Origin: Prorocentrum cordatum
Lineage: Eukaryota; Sar; Dinophyceae; Prorocentrales; Prorocentraceae
Assembly: GCA_963575745.1 (NCBI GenBank)
Contig: CAUYUJ010020754.1
Location: forward strand, 108,198-150,889
Direction of reading: 5' to 3'
Length of the DNA: 42,692 nucleotides
In this document: positions 39,959-42,692 of the stretch, piece by piece
Layout: each line of letters begins with the position of its first letter
Numbering within the stretch: the stretch's first letter is position 1
The notes under the pieces: generated by a model
What the model was told of the DNA's origin: nothing
Database searches by the model: none
What the model saw: only the letters and a program-made list of their open reading frames with translations
Program-made: the position numbers and the translations under genes

Positions 39959-40427
39959 TATTTGATGCAGATCGTGCCCCCCCAGGCACGCGCGCAAGGG
40001 CGTGCGAATGATTTCGACATGCGGTGCGATAGGCCGGTTTGGCAGAGTTTATGAGCAGGTTGAAAGCCTATGGTTCTCTCAAGCTTTCGCGCGAGCGCGA
40101 GCGCAGCTTCTTCTTCTTTTGCAGAAAATGGGATGTTACAAACCATGCGTTTTCATGTGTTCGGGGCGCTCGATTTTGAAATCTTTACGGCGCCTAAGGT
40201 TTTGTGAAAGATTTCGGCATGCGCGCGCGACGACGCGCTCGCGTGCACTTCGTATTGTATTGAACAACGATTTTCGCGACACTGCGCGCGTGGGGGAGTT
40301 CGAGCGATTCCGACATGCCCGCGCGAGAGGCTTGTTTGGTAGCATTGTCGACGACGACAATCATGTGTTTTAACGATTTGAAGCTTCATCCCAGTATGCT
40401 AAGCGTGGGGCTCTTGCAAACATACAA

Positions 40428-40611
40428 ACAAACATCCATACATACATCATACATCCCATACACACAGACATACACAAATACATAACAAACATACATGCAA
40501 TACAAGACAATAATACATACATACATACACACATATATACACACACATACATACATACATACACACATACACACATACATACATACATACATACATACAT
40601 ACATACATACA

Positions 40612-40651
<40 letters not shown>

Positions 40652-40722
40652 TACTTACTTACTTACTTACTTACTCACATACATACATACACACAAACAT
40701 ACATACACATATATATAGGTAT
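40428..40722 (+). repeat. (CATA)n and (CTTA)n microsatellite
   Basis: ACATACATAC with an internal ACTTACTT block (about 40612-40676), ending in TATATATAGG. Similar to the tract at 8816-9735. Confidence 0.95.
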
Positions 40723-40955
40723 ACACACAAGACTGCAGTGGCGCTGCGCGCCATGCACGTTGGTCTTTGCAGCTTGGTATGCAGGCGGAATAGCAGGGAG
40801 GTCAAGCCGACAGTTTCGCGATAACTCATTGTTGCCTTTTCGGACATCGCCGCTATGATCATGTCATCTGTCATCTTTCCTCCATGCTTCTTCTCCTCAT
40901 TTTCGCCATACCCTTCGCATTGTCCCCATCCTGCTCAGCTCTTTTTTGCGGAGGT
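40723..40955. other. No gene recognised
   Basis: Short unique stretch between two repeat blocks. No motif seen. Confidence 0.4.
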
Positions 40956-41610
40956 TCCTCCTTGGAGAGCCTCTGGGGGCCTCACAAAAGTTGTTTCAGG
41001 CTTTCTTAACGCCTTCTGGAGGCCTCCTGGGCGTATTCTGGCGGCCTCTGGGGGCTTCCTTGGGCCACCCTGCCTCCAACCGCGGTTTCCCTGAACGACT
41101 GGGTCACGATATGGAATGCTTCGGAGGGTGTGTTGGGGCCACCTAGGGCCGCCACGGGGCTTTCTGAGGGCCATCTTGGACCCGTGTTGTGCCGTTTTGG
41201 GGCTCTCTTGGACTGCCCGGAAGCCCTTTCGGATGGTTGTGGCGCGATCGTGGGGCGTCCCAGGCGGCTTAGGACGCCCAGGATACCGCCGTCTTGTAGC
41301 GTCGGGAAGCCGAAAAGAACCCCCCCCCAAATCACCCCAAACCAACAAAACATTCATGATTTTTGCCTCTTGGGGCCTTTTTTTGGAGTGCTCTTGGAGG
41401 CCTCTTTGGGGCCGTCCTGGAGGCCGCTTGGGCCATCACTCTTGGAGCGTTTTTGTGCTGTCTTGGGGGCTTCTGGGACGTCTCCGATGACCCCCCCGAT
41501 CGCCCTAGGTGTGCTGGGGAGGCTTGGCAAAACGCCCTGCGAGGCCCGGGGGGCCGCTTCGAGGCCCGTCCGGAGGGTCCCAAAGCCCCAGATCCCGAGA
41601 GTCTGGTTTT
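40956..41610 (+). repeat. CTTGGGG-type dispersed repeat, copy 4
   Basis: Degenerate GGAGGCCTCCTGGG, CTTGGGGCC and GGGGGCTTC units, less regular than copies 2 and 3. The unit composition and length class are the same, but the head phrase of copies 1 and 3 was not found. Confidence 0.75.
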
Positions 41611-41611
41611 G

Positions 41612-41735
41612 GTGTGTGTGTGTGTGTGGTTTTCCCCCCGCCCGGGCTTATAAAAATATGGGAAGAGGATTATATATATATATACACACATAAACGTATC
41701 TGTATCTATTGTGATCTATATGTATATGGGTTATG
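41612..41735 (+). repeat. (TG)n and (TA)n stretch
   Basis: GTGTGTGTGTGTG at about 41613-41626, then CCGCCCGGGCTTATAAAAATATG and (TA)n at about 41671-41682, in pieces. A TATAAA-like string is present, but with no downstream gene I do not call a promoter. Confidence 0.7.
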
Positions 41736-41754
41736 TTTTAAACAAAATGCCGCC

Positions 41755-42692
41755 CGCAACTTGATTTGAAAATTCCATGCGGAGGCGATTGCGATGAGTA
41801 CTTGGTGTTGGCTGGTGCATCTTTGCGGCCGCGCTAGCCCGCGCGTGCCCGCGCGTGCAGCGGCCAGCTAGTTTTGCGCGAACGACGCGGCCGCAGTGGC
41901 GCTAACTGCTCGGCGCGCCCGAGCGGGCGCCTCAGTGCGAGTCGGCGACTTGGGCGGGCGCGGCGTCGTGGTGGCGCCGACAGCGGTGGACGCGATGATA
42001 TGTGGCGATGCTGCTGGCGATGGTGGCAACGACGGCGCGGCCAATGACGGCGCCCATGCTGATCACGCCGACGACGATGACGGCGTCGTCGCGTCGCTGA
42101 TGAAGGTTTTGGAAGGAGTTCGATATGTGCGCGCGGCCGCGCGCGCGCGGTATTATTTGGCGCGGGTCGTGCCCGCACAGCGCGCGCGCGGGGGCGCCCC
42201 GAGTGATTTTGGCGTGTGGCGCCAAAGGCCCGCTGGCAGAATTTCCATGGAAAGTTTTTTTTTTTTTTTTTTTGTTTTTTTTTTTGTTTTATATAAAAAA
42301 TCGCAGGGGCACGGTAGCAGATTGTTTTGAATTCTGATCTAGCAGAGCATTCTTAAAAAAACCAAAGGCACAGGGGCGCTCGATTTTGAAATCGTGGTGG
42401 GGCCTGGGTTTTTTTGGGCGGATTTCGGCGCGCGCGCGACGACGCGCGCGCGTGCGCTTCGTCCTTATTTTGCAGGGGTTTTTTGCGGCAGAGCGCGCGC
42501 AAGGACGCTCGAGCGATTTAGGCGTGCGCGCGCGAGAGGCCCGATTGACGGCACATTGTGACACGTTTGAACACGCAAATGCGTGAGTTCGCCCTTTTTG
42601 GGGCATCTTTGTTGCGAGACCATCTGTTCTCCATGTGTGTTCGGAACGCTCGATTTTGAACGGCAATGCGACAAGGGGGCCCTTTCAGTGCG
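41755..42692 (+). repeat. 1.3-kb family, copy g (NotI subfamily), cut by window end
   Basis: Starts inside the head (CCGCAACTTGATTTG) and shows the core GCGATTGCGATGAGTACTTGG, TGCGGCCGCGC, GTGCGAGTCGGCGACTTGGG and GATGAAGGTTTTGGAAGGAG. Then come ATTATTTGGCGCGGGTCGTG, a T-run and a tail module with CGCGCGCGACGACGCGCGCG and GCGCTTCGTCC (about 42430-42463). A second tail starts at about 42605 and is truncated by the window edge. Confidence 0.85.
42256..42300 (+). repeat. T-run with ATATA end in copy g
   Basis: T-run of about 18, G, T-run of about 12, then GTTTTATATAAAAAATCG. Same relative place in the unit and same build as the T-run at 18416-18466 in copy a. Confidence 0.85.

Larger units (their letters stand above)
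38746..40375 (+). repeat. 1.3-kb family, copy f (NotI subfamily), interrupted
   Basis: Head GTGGGTTGTCAACTCCACTGC, core GCGATTGCGATGAGTGCTTGG, TGCGGCCGCGC and GGTCGGTGATTTGGGCGG as in copies d and g, up to about 39250. The tail resumes at about 39958 (GATTATTTGATGCAGATCGTG) and ends with GGCATGCGCGCGCGACGACG (about 40218) and a terminal GCATTGTCG. The interruption is a separate insertion. Confidence 0.85.

Noticed and set aside
41640-41685. TATAAAAATATG as a promoter TATA box
   Set aside because: It lies next to a TA microsatellite with no gene downstream, and dinoflagellate promoters generally lack TATA boxes.

Overview
The window looks like nuclear DNA of a dinoflagellate (Prorocentrum- or Symbiodiniaceae-like). 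This is an inference, not a species call. It rests on three things: retroelement proteins of a dinoflagellate type that carry cytosine-methyltransferase-like modules; a Thr-Pro linker protein with a GDPH (VWFD-like) domain; and an extreme load of GC-rich micro- and minisatellites with almost no intact genes. There is no bacterial-style gene organisation. Most long open frames are low-complexity artefacts that are open on both strands.

Layout. 1-4.6 kb: simple repeats (GGA, GCCGAC/GAC, CTGATCGG, a 129-bp tandem repeat, ATG/GCT) and a degenerate CTTGGGG-type repeat. 4.6-5.94 kb: the best host-gene candidate, a (TPxP)n linker followed by a GDPH domain, broken by one in-frame TAG. 5.9-9.7 kb: repeats ending in about 0.9 kb of (CATA)n. 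9.74-17.17 kb: a decayed but structurally complete tyrosine-recombinase (YR) retrotransposon. It has split direct repeats (A1 - ORFs - B1 - A2 - B2) and codes for a gag-like ORF, a reverse transcriptase split by a methyltransferase-like module, RNase H, a YR and a membrane-anchored accessory ORF. 17.2-22.5 kb: a head-to-tail array of a roughly 1.3-kb repeat with GAC-rich cores; one linker carries a 0.75-kb MITE-like insertion. 22.5-24.6 kb: a 98-bp duplication, a nearly G-free (CCA)n tract and GATG repeats. About 24.7-32.2 kb: a decayed Ty1/copia-type pol (methyltransferase-like module, integrase, RT, RNase H), interrupted by a 73-bp tandem repeat and a GAGGCT minisatellite. 32.3-37.5 kb: unrecognised sequence with 286-bp and 83-bp tandem repeats and GGA tracts. 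37.5-42.7 kb: further copies of the 1.3-kb repeat family, one split by a second TIR-flanked insertion, plus (CATA)n and CTTGGGG repeats.

How it fits together. The two retroelements are unrelated in their integration enzymes (YR versus DDE integrase). Both nevertheless carry a methyltransferase-like module with the same motif order, which suggests recurrent use of such modules by retroelements in this host. Both copies are dead: they have mixed TGA/TAG/TAA stops and frameshifts, and key catalytic Asp or His codons are changed. Family statements come from memory of protein families; no search was run.
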